Under the pieces are notes generated by a model. It did no database searches. It had not been told where the DNA came from and saw nothing but the letters and a program-made list of their open reading frames with translations. From Thereva unica (lineage: Eukaryota > Arthropoda > Insecta > Diptera > Therevidae), in contig OX465282.1 of assembly GCA_949987705.1 (NCBI GenBank), forward strand, positions 81,208,070-81,272,069: a DNA stretch of 64,000 nt, written 5' to 3'. Positions within the stretch are counted from its first letter, which is position 1; every line of letters begins with the position of its first letter. Position numbers and translations under genes: made by a program. This document shows, piece after piece, positions 62,096 to 64,000 of this stretch.

Positions 62096-63790
62096 TTAGG
62101 GCTTTACAACACTGCTAATACTTGGTGGAAGTTGGTCACCTTCGAACCATTTAAAAATATATTTTTCTTCTTTCTGTTCCCATCCATAATCTTCTGGTGA
62201 ACCTTGGGTTGGAACTGGCAGGTGAGCATGGCTCCAGAGGTGCGCTATATATGCCGTACGTAAAATCTGTTAATATAGCTCCGACTTACACGGCGGAAAT
62301 GTCGCTCCATCAATTTCATTTTTGAATTTAAAAACATCTCTTTTTATGTTCATATTATATGCTTTTGTAAATGTAGCAACTCGTGCGACATTTACGTCAT
62401 TGATATTTTTGAATCCATATATTCTGCAGATGAATTCCTCTATACATTTCTGAATTTCATGTCTATCATTATCATTAAAGTTGGCAATGTCTGCAAATGC
62501 TTTTATATAGGAAGGTGAGCTTTTTAATATTTTATAAGGTTTATTTTTCCCTCGTCTGTATAATTCCGGATTGAAATCGCACCCTGTGAAAGCATGGAAC
62601 CCTGGTAAAGATGAGCATAGGTCTTGTCCGAGACTTTTGTATAATCTACTCACATCTATGTACCTTTTATAGCTCCCAGTTCCAAAAAAATACCAATTTG
62701 TAAATTTGGTCGGATATGCTGCATATTGCCCAACAATATTATCAAAACATCCGTGTCCGAGCATCTTTTAGTCACATGCGCATCAAAGTCTATATGACAA
62801 ACATGAAAGATCATTTTTGTGTCGGCTTCTTCGTGAGCTTTGCAATCTAAATCGGCGACTGTGTTTTTCAAAACTTCCTCATTTTGTACTCGATATTTGT
62901 AACAAGATTCATAATTTAAGTAAATTGTTTTTTCACCAATGAATGGAGCCATATGATCATTTTTCCAGTCTTCACACAGAAACTTAACTAATGCATCCTT
63001 GAAGTTGACGTTTTTTTAACTCGTTAGTGAAATTCGATGGTCATACTTGATCCAGACTTTTGATGTTAAAATGTTCACCTGATATTGTACCTCTCAGTGA
63101 ATTTTCATTATCTTTTATCGATGGACAAAAATATCGATCAAAGGTTATTATAATAATGCGAGCATTAGATGCAGTAAACACTTGAAGCAATATTTTGGAA
63201 ATGCTCCCAAACGTCAGTGGAACATCTATCATGGAATGCAAAACAAAAAATCCATCATATATCATTACATCACATGCTTCTGGTACATTGGATTCTATAT
63301 TTCCTCCCAAACATTTTAGCCACATAGATTTATCGGTTTTGCAAATCATTCCATCTAAGTGGCACATAGCTAATGGAGCTGGTGTTAGCGGATATGTGAA
63401 AACTGCTTCAACATTTAATGTGGTTTTCAAAGATAATAATAGTAAATGCCCAAACAAGTCGCGCTGCATTCGTACTTCAACGATTTTTCCCCCAACAGGC
63501 ATAGCTTTTTTTGTTATCAAATTTGTGCAAGCCAGTACTTTGTTCTTTTTAATTGCTTTTTCAAATCTATCTTCGTCAATACTGCACTCATCAATAAATG
63601 TTTCACGCTGATCATTCCCTAACTTTTCTACATTAAGTAAGAAATCGGCAATATCGTCCGGTGCAGCTTGACCTGGGGATGTATTAAATAAAAATCTTTT
63701 ATCCACATCCTTTGAAAATGGATTATTCTGTCTAATGCGTTCAACTAAATTTTGCCTCTGTATGGAATGTTTTTTAATCCTTTTCTTATC
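62096..63790 (-). pseudogene. Decayed protein of a widespread uncharacterised (probably transposon-linked) family, PIN-like C-terminal half
   Basis: Coding runs on the minus strand in at least three frames: 63790-63041 (IRQNNPFSKDVDKRFLF, LACTNLITKKAMPVGGK, PLTPAPLAMCHLDGMICKTD, DVMIYDGFFVLHSM), 63010-62690 (NFKDALVKFLCEDWKNDHM, HEEADTKMIFHV, RCSDTDVLIILLG) and 62700-62096 (SYKRYIDVSRLYKSLG, LPGFHAFTGCDFNPELYRRG, with an in-frame TAA near 62269, then VPTQGSPEDYGWEQKEEKY). The EEAD...SDTDV acidic spacing recalls PIN/FEN-type nucleases. Similar proteins occur in many insects and cnidarians as far as I recall. Function is not established; the nuclease idea is inference. The N-terminus may lie past 63790. 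Confidence 0.6.
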
Positions 63791-64000
63791 AAGATGAGCT
63801 GTAATGTCTTGACTTGTTTTAAACCTGTTTCTTCCATTACATGGCTAATGATTGCTGTACGAATGCTATGGCTCTTATGTATTAACTCTTGCTTATTGAG
63901 TCCAAGACTGGTTTATTTCTTATCAATTTCCATGCATTGTACAATTATTTGATACAGTATATTTGGTATTACCAGCTCTTATTCCTAATACTAGATTTAG
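63791..64000. other. Window end, possible further coding of the preceding pseudogene
   Basis: On the minus strand SHVMEETGLKQVKT near 63800-63850 could be an earlier part of the same protein in another frame. Otherwise nothing can be supported. Confidence 0.3.

Noticed and set aside
1..64000. CRISPR arrays, bacterial operons, prophage or integron features
   Set aside because: Repeats are satellites or TE parts, genes have introns and eukaryotic TE domains, and no bacterial gene organisation is present.

Overview
This window is eukaryotic nuclear DNA, almost certainly from an insect. It is AT-rich and made mostly of transposable elements inserted into one another. The evidence is the set of families (two Bel/Pao LTR retrotransposons, a Gypsy element with a tRNA-Trp-type primer site, DUF4780, RTE-like and CR1/Jockey-like non-LTR elements, Helentron-type Helitrons with a C-terminal endonuclease, Tc1, several hATs, a Transib-like foldback), GT-AG introns, and microsatellites such as (CA)n and TACATATGTA. 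I see no operons, ribosome binding sites, rRNA operon, CRISPR array or true tRNA gene. I cannot name the species; Diptera is possible but unproven.

Layout. 1-4376: a 5' part of an R1/LOA-like non-LTR element (minus) sits in the integrase of a deleted Gypsy/CsRn1-like element (minus) that still has a 158-bp LTR and PBS. 4384-7734: a broken gene for a USP-like cysteine protease, with an intron containing a MITE and a 1.2-kb hAT-type insertion. 7735-9750: repeats, including a 477-bp palindrome. 9851-12045: Helentron copy B (minus). 12732-15182: two copies of a ~1.03-kb element with Helentron-like ends and a 146-bp tandem repeat in ABAB order. 15704-16788: a TIR-bounded unit with one small exon. 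17060-18035: a large imperfect inverted repeat just upstream of Helentron copy A (plus, 18121-29540). Copy A is split at one codon by a Transib-like foldback (20660-27316), itself split by a nearly complete Bel/Pao element (21013-26737).

30145-46566 (minus): a decayed Myb/SANT-like (zeste-type) host gene. Its intron holds a full-length RTE-like element (31582-34783). Its DNA-binding exon is split by a second Bel/Pao element (34981-46437), which carries an extra ORF after pol, a MITE in pol, and a Tc1 element in one LTR. 47170-48560 holds remnants of a possible DUF4806-type gene. 49891-58495: a CR1/Jockey-like element (plus) split by a hAT (51990-57779) that is split by another hAT (52021-55830); the outer hAT also carries a 5S-rRNA-derived sequence. 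58630-60451: LTR and tandem-repeat debris. 61068-63790: a hAT transposase remnant and a decayed protein of a widespread uncharacterised family.

Nearly every coding unit is broken by frameshifts, stops or insertions. Exact target-site duplications at most junctions give a clear insertion order. The ORFs that look uninterrupted are the RTE-like RT ORF, the Tc1 transposase (which has lost its catalytic Glu), the Bel#2 gag-pol part and the Bel#2 downstream ORF.
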